DNA of 47,080 bases. It comes from Deltaproteobacteria bacterium RBG_13_43_22 (GTDB taxonomy: Bacteria; Desulfobacterota; RBG-13-43-22). Below are positions 8,065-16,968 of the stretch, piece by piece. A program made the position numbers and the translations under genes. The notes beneath the pieces are model-generated. The model was not told the origin of the DNA. It made no database searches and was given only the letters and a program-made list of their open reading frames with translations. The DNA lies in NCBI GenBank assembly GCA_001797675.1, contig MGQB01000008.1, positions 1-47,080 on the forward strand. The letters are read 5' to 3'. Within the stretch, counting starts at the first letter, position 1. Every line of letters begins with the position of its first letter.

Positions 8065-9162
8065 TTACAGAGCCATCATCTCTTGAAAAAGGAGATCATG
8101 GATAAGGGGCCGGAAGGGTTTTATTTTTTCATTGTCCCGGGTGGGATGAACGCGGTTGGTTAATAAAACAACCAAAAAATCTTTTTCCAGATCCAGCCAA
8201 AAGGAAGTCCCGGTAAATCCAAGGTGTCCCACACTTTTTAGGGAGAAATAGCGGCCGGCACTGGATCCGGTATTCGTTGGGGTATCAAAGCCGAGGGCTC
8301 TGGTTGTTCCTCGGGGCCGGCTTTGTCTTTCCCAAAAGATACGAACCCACTCCCCCTTAAAAAAATTCGGGTTCCTGGGCTGGTCATAGGCCCTTTTTAA
8401 GGTCCTGAGTAGTTGAAAAACTTCAAAGGCGGTTCCAAATAGACCGGCCTGGCCGGAAATCCCCCCCACTGCATAGGTGTTATCGTCATGGACTTCTCCC
8501 CGGAGGATTTTATTACGCCACGGGCAGTCTTCTGTTGCGGCATAGATCTCCGGATCCGGCACACCGGAAGGGGTAATGGGTCTATACCCCAAATGAGGCA
8601 GCCCCAGGGGGATATATATATTATTTCGAATCCAGGTGTCCAATGCCTCGTCTGCGGTTTTTTCAAACAGCCATTCCAGGACAATAAAGCCCAGGTCGCT
8701 ATACAGAGTTTGGCTGCCCGGCGGATATAATAAAGGTTCTTTTTTAACCCAGTTGCGGAGGGTCGCTTTTTTGTCCACCGATTGACGGATCAGATCCAAA
8801 TAATAGGGTTGATAGGCCGGCAATCCGGCCGAATGGGCCAAAAGGCGTCTAAGGGTGATCCCCGGTTTTTCGGGAGACTGGCTTTTGTCCAGCCAAAATC
8901 CCAGGGATTGATCCAGGGATAAAAGGCCCTTTTCGATTAGGGACATAATCCCCAGGGTGGTGGCCAAGGGTTTGGTCAAAGAGGCCAGGTCAAAAATGGT
9001 TTCTGGTTTAAGGGGTTGCTTCTCCGGGATCACCGAGGCATAACCATAGGCCTGATGAAGAAGTATTTTTTCTCCTTGGGCTGCCAATAACACCGCCCCC
9101 GGGAATACACCTTCCTCGACCGCGGAGTGCATGAGTTGATGGATTTTTGTATATGAAGGCAT
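8065..9162 (-). CDS. Serine hydrolase of the class C beta-lactamase / esterase family
   Basis: A protein of about 365 residues. The S-L-T-K motif in D-L-A-S-L-T-K-P gives the nucleophile Ser and general-base Lys; Y-S-D-L-G stands for the Y-x-N element; H-L-G-F-T-G-T-S near the C-terminus replaces the K-T-G box, as is common in EstB- and ADP-type hydrolases. No signal peptide is evident from the ATG at 9162. A TTG start at 9210 would add 16 residues without conservation, so it was not chosen. The gene is followed upstream by an LD-carboxypeptidase, so a peptidoglycan-related or D-amino-acid peptide substrate is plausible but not shown. Confidence 0.83.
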   Translation of the reverse strand: MPSYTKIHQLMHSAVEEGVFPGAVLLAAQGEKILLHQAYGYASVIPEKQPLKPETIFDLASLTKPLATTLGIMSLIEKGLLSLDQSLGFWLDKSQSPEKPGITLRRLLAHSAGLPAYQPYYLDLIRQSVDKKATLRNWVKKEPLLYPPGSQTLYSDLGFIVLEWLFEKTADEALDTWIRNNIYIPLGLPHLGYRPITPSGVPDPEIYAATEDCPWRNKILRGEVHDDNTYAVGGISGQAGLFGTAFEVFQLLRTLKRAYDQPRNPNFFKGEWVRIFWERQSRPRGTTRALGFDTPTNTGSSAGRYFSLKSVGHLGFTGTSFWLDLEKDFLVVLLTNRVHPTRDNEKIKPFRPLIHDLLFQEMMAL

Positions 9163-9254
9163 TAGAGCACAATAAAGGATCCGTTTGGGTGCTGAAAGCT
9201 CAAGGCTCAAAGTTAAAACGGAACGCCATTATCCTTTGAACTTTCAGCCTTCCG

Positions 9255-10163
9255 TTACAAATGAATCGACAATAAACCTTTTTCGGCGTCTAGGGCGGCA
9301 GGGGCGCCAATCGGAAGAGGGAAATTCCAGGAACCGTGACCGATGGGTAATCCGGTCCAGACCGGAACATTCAGGTCTCTTAAAATGTTTTTGACCGCGT
9401 CCATGGGCAGTTCTTTTTTATGAGGCCCGGTAAACTTCCCCAGGAGGATGGCGGAAACCTTTTCCAAACAACCTCTTAATCTCAGATGCGTTATGAGGCG
9501 ATCCAGCCGGTAAGATTCTTCTCCGCAATCCTCAAGGAATAGGATGGACCGGTCCCAATCAGGCTCGTAAGGGGTACCGATCAAGTGAACCAGCAGGCTC
9601 AAGTTCCCGCCGATAAGCATACCCTGGGCGTTTCCCGGCAAAACAGCCCGATTAACGTTCAGGGGAAGTTGAATTTGATAATGCCCCCTCAGAGTTGTCT
9701 GTACCCTGACCAGGGTGGAAGGATTTACTTGAGACAGGGTTGTCACCATGGGGCCGTGAAAAGTCATTAGAGCGGCTTTTTTCCAAAAGGCCATCAATAA
9801 GACGGTGACATCACTAAAGCCCATAAAGAGTTTTGGATGCGCTTGGATATTTTTGAAATCCAGATAATCCAGTATTCGCAGGGTTCCATAGCCGCCGCGA
9901 GAGCAGAGAATGGCTTTTATTCCCGGATCGGCAAAGAGCTCCATCAATTCTTCGGCCCGTTCCCGGTCCGTTCCGGCCAGATACCCTTTTCGGATGATCT
10001 TTTTCCTGCCCAAGGTCACCTGAAATCCCCATTGCTTCAAGAGATCAATCCCATCCTGGAGGGCCTTGACCTGATAAGGGCTGGCCGGAGTGGCAATTCC
10101 TATGGTATCTCCGGATTGAAGAAAAGGGGGGACGGTCAGCTTTTTTTCTTTCAGGGCCGGCAC
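9255..10163 (-). CDS. ldcA: Muramoyltetrapeptide LD-carboxypeptidase (peptidase family S66)
   Basis: A 302-residue protein with the S66 pattern: G-D-T-I-G-I-A-T-P-A-S near the N-terminus, C-S-R-G-G-Y-G, the nucleophile in G-F-S-D-V-T, a Glu in L-E-D-C-G-E-E-S-Y, and a C-terminal G-H-G-S-W-N-F-P-L-P-I-G with the catalytic His. The family removes the terminal D-alanine from murein tetrapeptides during peptidoglycan recycling in the cytoplasm. GTG start at 10163, with an AAAGGA about nine bases upstream. It lies 14 bases after the adenosine-specific kinase gene and is probably cotranscribed with it. Confidence 0.92.
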   Translation of the reverse strand: MPALKEKKLTVPPFLQSGDTIGIATPASPYQVKALQDGIDLLKQWGFQVTLGRKKIIRKGYLAGTDRERAEELMELFADPGIKAILCSRGGYGTLRILDYLDFKNIQAHPKLFMGFSDVTVLLMAFWKKAALMTFHGPMVTTLSQVNPSTLVRVQTTLRGHYQIQLPLNVNRAVLPGNAQGMLIGGNLSLLVHLIGTPYEPDWDRSILFLEDCGEESYRLDRLITHLRLRGCLEKVSAILLGKFTGPHKKELPMDAVKNILRDLNVPVWTGLPIGHGSWNFPLPIGAPAALDAEKGLLSIHL

Positions 10164-10177
10164 CTTGGTTTTTTCCT

Positions 10178-10660
10178 TTATAATTTATAACCGAATTTTC
10201 TAAGGAGGTCCTTTCGCCAAAGCCGGCCTTCTTCCCCTTCCACACCCTTGGGAGAAAAGCCGTCTACAACACCCAGAACCCCCCGGCCCTGATCGGTTTG
10301 CACCAGAATAAGCTCTGTTGGATTTGCTGTGGCGCAAAAGACCTGGCAGACTTCCGGGCAATTTTTGACGGCATTCAGGACGTTGATGGGAAAGGCCTGT
10401 CGAAGAAGGATAACGAAGGTATGGCCGGCCCCGATATTTCTGGCGTTGTTGACGGCTGCTGTCTCCAGTTCCGGATCATTACCTACCGCTCGAATCAGGC
10501 AATCCCCCGAGGCCTCACAAAAAGCCAATCCGAACTTTATCCCTGGCACTGATCCGATAAGAATTTCATAGAGGTCTTCCACGGTCTTGATAAAATGGGT
10601 TTGTCCGAAAATAATATTGGCCTCTTCCGGGATTTCCAGTTTTTGGACTATCAATTTCAT
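10178..10660 (-). CDS. Adenosine-specific kinase
   Basis: A 160-residue, near full-length member of the adenosine-specific kinase family (Pfam Adenosine_kin). It shows the characteristic runs I-F-G-Q-T-H-F-I-K-T-V-E-D-L-Y-E, G-I-K-F-G-L-A-F-C-E-A-S-G, G-A-G-H-T-F, F-C-A-T-A-N-P and Q-G-R-G-V-L-G-V-V-D-G. The family is small, mostly found in archaea and anaerobic or thermophilic bacteria, and phosphorylates adenosine. ATG start at 10660 with a GGAGG just upstream. Confidence 0.93.
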   Translation of the reverse strand: MKLIVQKLEIPEEANIIFGQTHFIKTVEDLYEILIGSVPGIKFGLAFCEASGDCLIRAVGNDPELETAAVNNARNIGAGHTFVILLRQAFPINVLNAVKNCPEVCQVFCATANPTELILVQTDQGRGVLGVVDGFSPKGVEGEEGRLWRKDLLRKFGYKL

Positions 10661-11034
10661 GGTCCTCCTCCTTCGAATAGCTCAACGTTCAAAACTCATG
10701 GCGTACAGCTGAACGCTCCGAGTTTAGATTCTTTATTTGCCCGATCTTAGAATTTGTTTCTAACATTTGACCCGGCGTAATCTTTAAATCAGAAATTTGA
10801 AGCACGAAGTCCGAAACGAGCACGAAGGTCCAAAATATGAATGACCAAAACAAAAAACGTTTTAAATTTTGAGATTTGATCGTTTGAATTTGTTTCGGAT
10901 TTGTTCCCTATGGTCACTCCCATCTTCGATGGGACCCGGTTTCGGAATTCGAATTTCGGATTTTAACCAAAAATGCAAATATTCATATCTATAAAAATAA
11001 AGAAATTGTCTTGCCCCGTCACCCGTCACATCGA
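10661..11034. other. Gene-free gap with degenerate A/T-rich repeats
   Basis: No reading frame of substance is seen. Short degenerate repeats are present: GAAGTCCGAAAC at 10806-10817 against GTTTCGGATTTG at 10892-10903 forms an imperfect inverted pair, and several TTCGGA / TCCGAA words recur. This looks like decayed repeat DNA between the histidine kinase stop and the adenosine-specific kinase start. Confidence 0.4.
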
Positions 11035-13860
11035 TTAAGACATATCCAGGACTTCCCTGACTTTACGGGATAACTCCGAAACCGTATAGGGTTTTTGGAT
11101 AAAGGCCTTACACCCTCTTTCGAGAAGTTGTGCGGGCTGTCCATCGATGCTGTACCCGCTGGACAGGAGCACTTTCACACCGGCATCTATCTTCTTTAGT
11201 TGATCGTAGGTCTGACTTCCTTTTATGTCGGGCATGATCATGTCCAGGATAACCAGGGAGATCCCCTGATGTTTTTCCTGGAATAAGGAAATAGCTTCTT
11301 GACCATTATTGGCCGTCAATACCAAATATCCCAAGTTCTCTAGGATTTCCCGGGTTACCATAAGTATCACTTCCTCGTCATCGACTAAGAGAACGGTTTC
11401 ATCCCCCCTAACCGGGTTTTGAACGGGTTTTTCTTCGAGGACCATCTTTTTATCCGAAGCCGGAAGATAAATGGAAAAGGTGCTTCCCTGGCCTTTCTGA
11501 CTCCTGGCAAAAATGCTCCCTCCGTGGCTTTTGATAATACCATAAACCATGGCCAACCCCAGTCCTGTCCCCCGGCCCATTTCTTTGGTGGTAAAAAAAG
11601 GCTCAAAGATCCTTTCAATAATATTTTCCTCCATCCCTTCCCCGGTATCCGTTATGGAAATCTTTACATACTTCCCGGGATTGAGCTGATAAGAGCCGTA
11701 GGAGGTAAAAACAATATTTTGAGTCTCCAAAAAAATAGACCCTCCTCCGGGCATGGCCTGCCAGGCGTTAACATAAAGGTTCAATAAAGCTTGTTCTATT
11801 TGCCCCTGATCCACTTCAACCGTCCAGAGGTCTTCCTGAAATTGGCGGTGAATACGAATTTCCTTTTTCGTCCTCCCGAACATCTCAGAAGACTGTTGAA
11901 GAATTTGGTTTATATCCACCGGCTTTACTTCAAACTTTCCTCCTCGGGCAAATCCCAGCAACTGCCTGGTTAAATCCACCCCGCTCTGAACCTGTTGGTT
12001 GATGCCGACCAGTTTTTCATAAAAGGGATGCGTTTCGTCAACCTTCAAGAGAATAAGCGAGGTATAACCCTGAATACCCATCAGCAGGTTATTAAAGTCA
12101 TGGGCAATACCGCCGGCCATGGTGCCGATAGCTTCCATTTTCTTGGCTTGACGAAGGCGTGTTTCTAAATGGGTCTGTTCGGTAATATCCCTTAAAATCC
12201 CAACCAAACTGGCCACATTCCCTTCCGAATCAAAATTGGGGGCCCCGTTGGCACTAAAGATCCGCTCTTTTCCGTCCTTGGTCAAAAAGGTCCCCAGAGT
12301 CTCCGGGATGATTTTGTTTTCCTCCCAAACCTGATCAAAGAGGTCTTGAAATTTATTAGAATCTCCTTCCTCAAGAAACTCGACAAATTTTTTTCCAATC
12401 ACTTCCGAAGGGGGATATCCCAATATCCTTTCCCAGGCCGGATTTACATAGGAAAAAATCCCTTCTTTATCCAGGACATAGATAATGTCTGGCGTGTTTT
12501 CACTAAGAGACCGAAACCGTTCTTCACTTTCTTGTATTTTTTTATAGGAGGCGGCGTTATTGATGTTGATGGCAATCTGAGGGGCGATCCCCATCAGCAG
12601 GCTCAAGTCCCCCTTGGTTAAGGGTCTTTTGGAGGTCAGGTTGTCCACCAGGAGGATGCCGAGGGACTTTTTCTTGTAAACAATAGGTACGCAGATGAAC
12701 GATTGGCTGCCTGCCCGGCGAAGGAATTCCAAACTTTTCGGAGAGAGCTTTTTTGAGACTTCGTCCGTACTATTAATCATAAAAGGGGCTTGCTTCTTAA
12801 ATGATTCTACGGCCAAACCCATGGACTCTGGATTATCCAAACTAAATTCCACTTTTTTAAAATAGGCCTCATCTTCTTCATCGTATCCATACCCGGTGAC
12901 AAATTTCAGCCGGGTCTTTTCTTTGTCGGCCAGCATGATCATTCCCCGATCAAAATCCAACCTTTTTTCCATGGCTTCCATGATGGCCCGGAGGGAGACA
13001 TCAATATCCAGGATCATGGAAAGGGTCTGGCCGATTTCTTTGACCAGCAGGACTTCATTATAGCGCCTGTTGGTTTGAATGAGCAACGATTGGGTGGCTT
13101 CACCTTCTTTGGTTATGTTCTCGATTAATTCCTTTTTTTCCATATACTCCGAAAAGATAATGATTCCCATGTTAAGCAGAAGGCCGATTACCGCCACCCA
13201 AATCCAGTAGGAGAATGGTAAGACCCAAAAAGAACCTATACCCAGGATTATACTTAAAGGAAAACTGTAGTACTGGATCAATTTCCAGACATAGGATGGG
13301 GTCTTCTCCCAGGAAATTAAATACTGGCAAAATTGGCCTCCTCTATGGACACAAACCGGATGATCTATATGGGCCAGTTTTTTAGTGAATAATTTGGCCA
13401 GGACTTCGAACATCCCGATACGGTTTTCACACTGAAAAGGGTTTTCCTTAACCCCATCGTTTAAATGAACCTGAACCTCAACTTTTCGTGCCCCTGTTTT
13501 TTTTACTTTAAATGATGTGGCCCGAGTCATTTTATTTCCGATTTTTTCTGCCACCAAGTAACTCATATATGGGGTTAAAAAACCCAAGGCATACCTGCGC
13601 ATTGGACCAAGGGCGCTGCCGGAGGCAGAAAAACGGCCCACCTCTCTGGAAATATTGGGATTATCGGTAAGTTGACTGAGCATCTCATGAAAGCGGTCTA
13701 TCTGCCTCTGCGACAACCATTGCCCGCCTTCTTCGATCTCGGAAGATTCGATCCCCGCATATTCCAGGATATCAGCGGGGTCTATATGGGGATAAAATTT
13801 CCGAAGATATTCCTCATAATTTTTTAAAAGTCGACTGTTGTAAAGTGGGGTTTCTTCCAT
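11035..13860 (-). CDS. Membrane-anchored hybrid sensor histidine kinase (GAF-PAS-HisKA-HATPase-REC)
   Basis: This 941-residue protein is modular. Residues about 1-185 form a cytosolic N-terminal domain: 35-80 resemble the AraC-type N-terminal region, and C170 with C178 sit in a C-V-H-R-G-G-Q-F-C-Q-Y stretch reminiscent of V4R-type sensors. Two hydrophobic helices lie at about 198-215 and 217-236. A GAF domain follows (about 280-435), then PAS (about 445-565). HisKA has the phosphoacceptor H587 in G-G-I-A-H-D-F-N-N. The ATPase shows N-L-Y-V-N-A, D-T-G-E-G-M and G-R-G-T-G-L-G-L. The receiver has D827/D828, phosphoacceptor D873 and K923. No stand-alone response regulator is adjacent. The ligand is unknown. 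Confidence 0.9.
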   Translation of the reverse strand: MEETPLYNSRLLKNYEEYLRKFYPHIDPADILEYAGIESSEIEEGGQWLSQRQIDRFHEMLSQLTDNPNISREVGRFSASGSALGPMRRYALGFLTPYMSYLVAEKIGNKMTRATSFKVKKTGARKVEVQVHLNDGVKENPFQCENRIGMFEVLAKLFTKKLAHIDHPVCVHRGGQFCQYLISWEKTPSYVWKLIQYYSFPLSIILGIGSFWVLPFSYWIWVAVIGLLLNMGIIIFSEYMEKKELIENITKEGEATQSLLIQTNRRYNEVLLVKEIGQTLSMILDIDVSLRAIMEAMEKRLDFDRGMIMLADKEKTRLKFVTGYGYDEEDEAYFKKVEFSLDNPESMGLAVESFKKQAPFMINSTDEVSKKLSPKSLEFLRRAGSQSFICVPIVYKKKSLGILLVDNLTSKRPLTKGDLSLLMGIAPQIAININNAASYKKIQESEERFRSLSENTPDIIYVLDKEGIFSYVNPAWERILGYPPSEVIGKKFVEFLEEGDSNKFQDLFDQVWEENKIIPETLGTFLTKDGKERIFSANGAPNFDSEGNVASLVGILRDITEQTHLETRLRQAKKMEAIGTMAGGIAHDFNNLLMGIQGYTSLILLKVDETHPFYEKLVGINQQVQSGVDLTRQLLGFARGGKFEVKPVDINQILQQSSEMFGRTKKEIRIHRQFQEDLWTVEVDQGQIEQALLNLYVNAWQAMPGGGSIFLETQNIVFTSYGSYQLNPGKYVKISITDTGEGMEENIIERIFEPFFTTKEMGRGTGLGLAMVYGIIKSHGGSIFARSQKGQGSTFSIYLPASDKKMVLEEKPVQNPVRGDETVLLVDDEEVILMVTREILENLGYLVLTANNGQEAISLFQEKHQGISLVILDMIMPDIKGSQTYDQLKKIDAGVKVLLSSGYSIDGQPAQLLERGCKAFIQKPYTVSELSRKVREVLDMS

Positions 13861-13906
13861 TTATTAATCCAAAATTACCAAATGGGTTATTTTCCCGGAG
13901 TGTAAA

Positions 13907-15202
13907 TCACATACCGGCAATATCCAGGTTCTCAATCCTAACTCCCTTTGGTCCTTGATAGGCTTCTCTCTGGGTCATTTCCCGGGAGAAAAAAGCCTCT
14001 TTAAAGGCCTCCTGAATACTGCCGGAAACCGATCCTCCTTTTATCGGAATTTCTTGCCTGTTCTTTAAGAAATACCCGGTTCGAATCTCTCCTGAAAAGG
14101 CCCCGGTAACAGGATTGGGCTCAAAATGGGAAAACCTTAGTATTTGATAACAGGGTCCCTCGGCCAGGAAATCCATAAAGGACCTTGGTCCTGGGCCTAC
14201 CTCCCGGTTGGAGAAATCCCCCGTAGCCTCTTCCTGTAAATAATCGGCATAGCGTTTGGTATTCATCCGTTTTTGGAAGATATTCTTATGTATGACTTGA
14301 ACCCGATAAAGGGGCAGACCATTGTCATCAAAGGACCGGGTCTTGAGACCTCCGGGTTGGATTGGATTACTGGAAAGGCTTAAAGGGTCCCCTTTCAGAT
14401 CGGAGATCACCGGCCGATCAATCTCCAAACGGGACCAGTTCTGAAAACGGGCCGGCCCGGAGGCCTGGAGGCAAAAATAATTAAAAAGCGTATCCAGGGC
14501 CTCCTCCGAAAAAACAACCGGATAGACCCCTCCACAGGGAAGCTGGGCTTCCATAGACTCTCTGGTATATTGGGCATATTGTTCGACCATTTCTGCTAAA
14601 TGGAGATCCTTATAAAGCCTTGCCTGTTTCATCCCCTGGCATTCTCCTTCCAACAAGGGTCCTTTTTCCCCCAATAAAACAAAATCCACCAGGATTTCCG
14701 TAGCCGCTGCTTCCTTTTTCAGACCGTTAGAGTTTACCAGAAAAAATTCCTTGTCCTCAATAAAAATTTCCGTGGAACTTCGTTTGACCTTTTCCAAAGG
14801 CCTTTTTTCCATATCTTCCTGGATGCGGTCCAGATATAAAAGGGGATGTTCCCTGACCTCTCGATCCACAGTTTCAACCTGACGGTATTGCAACCCCTTT
14901 CCAGGCAAATCAAAGACCGGATTAGCCACCAGGGAGGCCATTTCCAGGCCCAAGGCCAGTTTTTCCCGGGTATTATCCCCTTCCGAGAGAGAGACAGCAG
15001 ATTCGCCAAGGAATTTTTGCCCTTGAAATTCATATCCCTTATAGAGGTTAACTATAAATTTTGACGTTTCCACTAGACGTTGGGATTCGATTTGATCGAA
15101 AATAAGATAGCGTTGATGGCTTTTCTTCCGAAGATTGCAAATCTCCCAGGCCGAAATCCCCGGAAGATTTTGAACTAAGAACTGGAGGTGCTTTATGTCC
15201 AT
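13907..15202 (-). CDS. TldD/PmbA (TldE)-family protein
   Basis: A 431-residue protein that is diverged but recognisable as PmbA/TldE-like. The C-terminal domain has the family's G-E-I-R-T-G-Y-F-L-K-N-R stretch followed by G-G-S-V-S-G-S, and the middle contains the S-R-L-E-I-D-R-P-V-I-S-D segment. The H-E-x-x-x-H zinc motif of TldD is not visible, which favours the non-catalytic TldE-like partner. TldD/TldE complexes process small peptides such as microcin precursors and CcdA. No tldD partner lies next to it here. ATG start at 15202 with AGGGG upstream; 46 bases separate it from the histidine kinase start. Confidence 0.72.
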   Translation of the reverse strand: MDIKHLQFLVQNLPGISAWEICNLRKKSHQRYLIFDQIESQRLVETSKFIVNLYKGYEFQGQKFLGESAVSLSEGDNTREKLALGLEMASLVANPVFDLPGKGLQYRQVETVDREVREHPLLYLDRIQEDMEKRPLEKVKRSSTEIFIEDKEFFLVNSNGLKKEAAATEILVDFVLLGEKGPLLEGECQGMKQARLYKDLHLAEMVEQYAQYTRESMEAQLPCGGVYPVVFSEEALDTLFNYFCLQASGPARFQNWSRLEIDRPVISDLKGDPLSLSSNPIQPGGLKTRSFDDNGLPLYRVQVIHKNIFQKRMNTKRYADYLQEEATGDFSNREVGPGPRSFMDFLAEGPCYQILRFSHFEPNPVTGAFSGEIRTGYFLKNRQEIPIKGGSVSGSIQEAFKEAFFSREMTQREAYQGPKGVRIENLDIAGM

Positions 15203-15372
15203 AGAGCCCCTTATTGTTTTATGCAGGCAATCCGCTGATAAGTATTTACTTTTCTATTAAATAACCATACTATGGACTTAAAAGTCCGTCAAGGAAAGAA
15301 ATAGAAGGAACTATCATATACCGAGTCATTGCCCTAACGTATGCTTGCTAATATCAGAGGATAGGAATCAAC

Positions 15373-16722
15373 TTGAAAAAACTTCTTTTAATAAATCCGG
15401 TGGGTCAAAAAAGTGGCTTTCTTTTAAGTAAATTTTCAACCCATTCTCCCTTAAGTTTGGCTTATGTGGCCGCCGTTACCCCCCAAGACTGGGAAGTAAA
15501 AATATGGGATGAAAATTTTACCCCCTTTAAATTTGAAGAAGCCGACCTAGTAGGGATTACGGCCTTTACCAGCAATATCAACCGGGCCTATGAAATTGCC
15601 GGAATGTACCGGGAAAAGAAAATCAAGGTCATTTTTGGGGGAATTCATGCCTCCATGCTGCCCGACGAGGCATTACAATACGGAGACGCCGTAGTGGTGG
15701 GGGAAGTGGAAGGGATCTGGGATAAGGTGATCCGGGACTTTGAAAGAAATACCCTTCAGCCCAAATACATAGGTGTCCAGCTTGATCTGTCCCAATCCAA
15801 GATCATTCCCCGGAGGGATTTAATCCATCCAGACTATCTTTGGAATTCTGTTCAGACTTCCCGCGGCTGTCCCTTTAATTGCCATTTCTGTTCGGTTTCA
15901 AACTATCTGGGCCGGGAGTATCGGCAACGCAACACAGAAGACGTTTTGAATGAACTGGACCAAATTCCGGGGGAATTAATCTCCTTTTTGGATGACAACC
16001 TGATCGGGTACAGCCCGGAAAGCAGAAAAAGAGCCAGAGACTTATTTGAAGGCATGATCAGAAAGGGCAATCACAAAAAATGGTGGATGCAAACCTCGAT
16101 CAATGCTGCAGAGGATGAACCCTTATTGGAGTTGGCGGCGCGAGCCGGTTGTATGTTTGCATTTATTGGGTTTGAAACCACCAATCCGGAGACGCTGAAG
16201 GGCATGAAAAAAGGTATTAATCTGAAAATTGGGACGGAAAATTATAAAAAGGTGGTGGATACCTTTCATAAATACGGGATAGGGGTTTATGGGGCCTTTA
16301 TCATAGGAAATGACTTTGAATCTCCGATTTATTATAAGAAATTGGCCAAGGATTTGGTGCATTCCGGAATCGATATCGTTCAGCTCAGTATATTGACCCC
16401 GCTTCCGGGGACGGATTTAATGGAACAATTGGAAAAGGAGGGACGCCTGGTGTATAAAAACTTACCGGAAGATTGGAAAAAGTATCGATTATCCTATGTC
16501 GTTCATCAAACTAAAGGCATTGATGAAGAAACCATTTACCGGGGGGATAGTTATATTAAAAAAAAGATCTATTCCTTTCCTATTTATCCCTATCGCCTTC
16601 TGAAATCTTTTTATAATTTAAAAAACGGAGAGAATTTCTATCTGGTGAAAAAATTCAATCAGACCATGAAAAAAAGCTGGAAAAGTTCTCATTATTATTC
16701 AAAATATCCCCATACGTTGTAA
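15373..16722 (+). CDS. B12-binding-domain radical SAM protein, copy 1
   Basis: A 449-residue protein. Residues 1-145 form a Rossmann-like cobalamin-binding domain (L-L-L-I-N-P, G-I-T-A-F-T, G-G-I-H-A-S-M-L-P-D-E-A). The radical SAM core follows, with the [4Fe-4S] motif C-P-F-N-C-H-F-C after Q-T-S-R-G. The architecture matches BchE/HpnJ/HpnP-type enzymes. TTG start at 15373, supported by AGGA six bases upstream. The convergent gene at 16969-18342 is a close paralogue. The substrate cannot be deduced; lipid or tetrapyrrole modification are options. Confidence 0.88.
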   Translation: MKKLLLINPVGQKSGFLLSKFSTHSPLSLAYVAAVTPQDWEVKIWDENFTPFKFEEADLVGITAFTSNINRAYEIAGMYREKKIKVIFGGIHASMLPDEALQYGDAVVVGEVEGIWDKVIRDFERNTLQPKYIGVQLDLSQSKIIPRRDLIHPDYLWNSVQTSRGCPFNCHFCSVSNYLGREYRQRNTEDVLNELDQIPGELISFLDDNLIGYSPESRKRARDLFEGMIRKGNHKKWWMQTSINAAEDEPLLELAARAGCMFAFIGFETTNPETLKGMKKGINLKIGTENYKKVVDTFHKYGIGVYGAFIIGNDFESPIYYKKLAKDLVHSGIDIVQLSILTPLPGTDLMEQLEKEGRLVYKNLPEDWKKYRLSYVVHQTKGIDEETIYRGDSYIKKKIYSFPIYPYRLLKSFYNLKNGENFYLVKKFNQTMKKSWKSSHYYSKYPHTL

Positions 16723-16968
16723 GCCTGAATCGAGTCCTTAAAGAGGGAAATACCGTTCGTCGTTTTTCGTTCGGCGAAACCCTTTTTTATGCTAGGATGG
16801 GACCCTCAATAGCAGACATGAGCGCTTAAAACGAAAATAGGATTTAAAGGTTCAGGGGGAAACTGGGGAATAGACAAGAGGCAATCGGCGATGTAAAAAG
16901 GGGGGGAAAGGGTCTTTTTCGCCCTCGGCAGAATGTCCTGTTATATTATGAATTGATTGATTGAATAG

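Noticed and set aside
13907..15202. Assignment as catalytic TldD
   Set aside because: No H-E-x-x-x-H zinc motif is visible; TldE/PmbA-like is the safer call.
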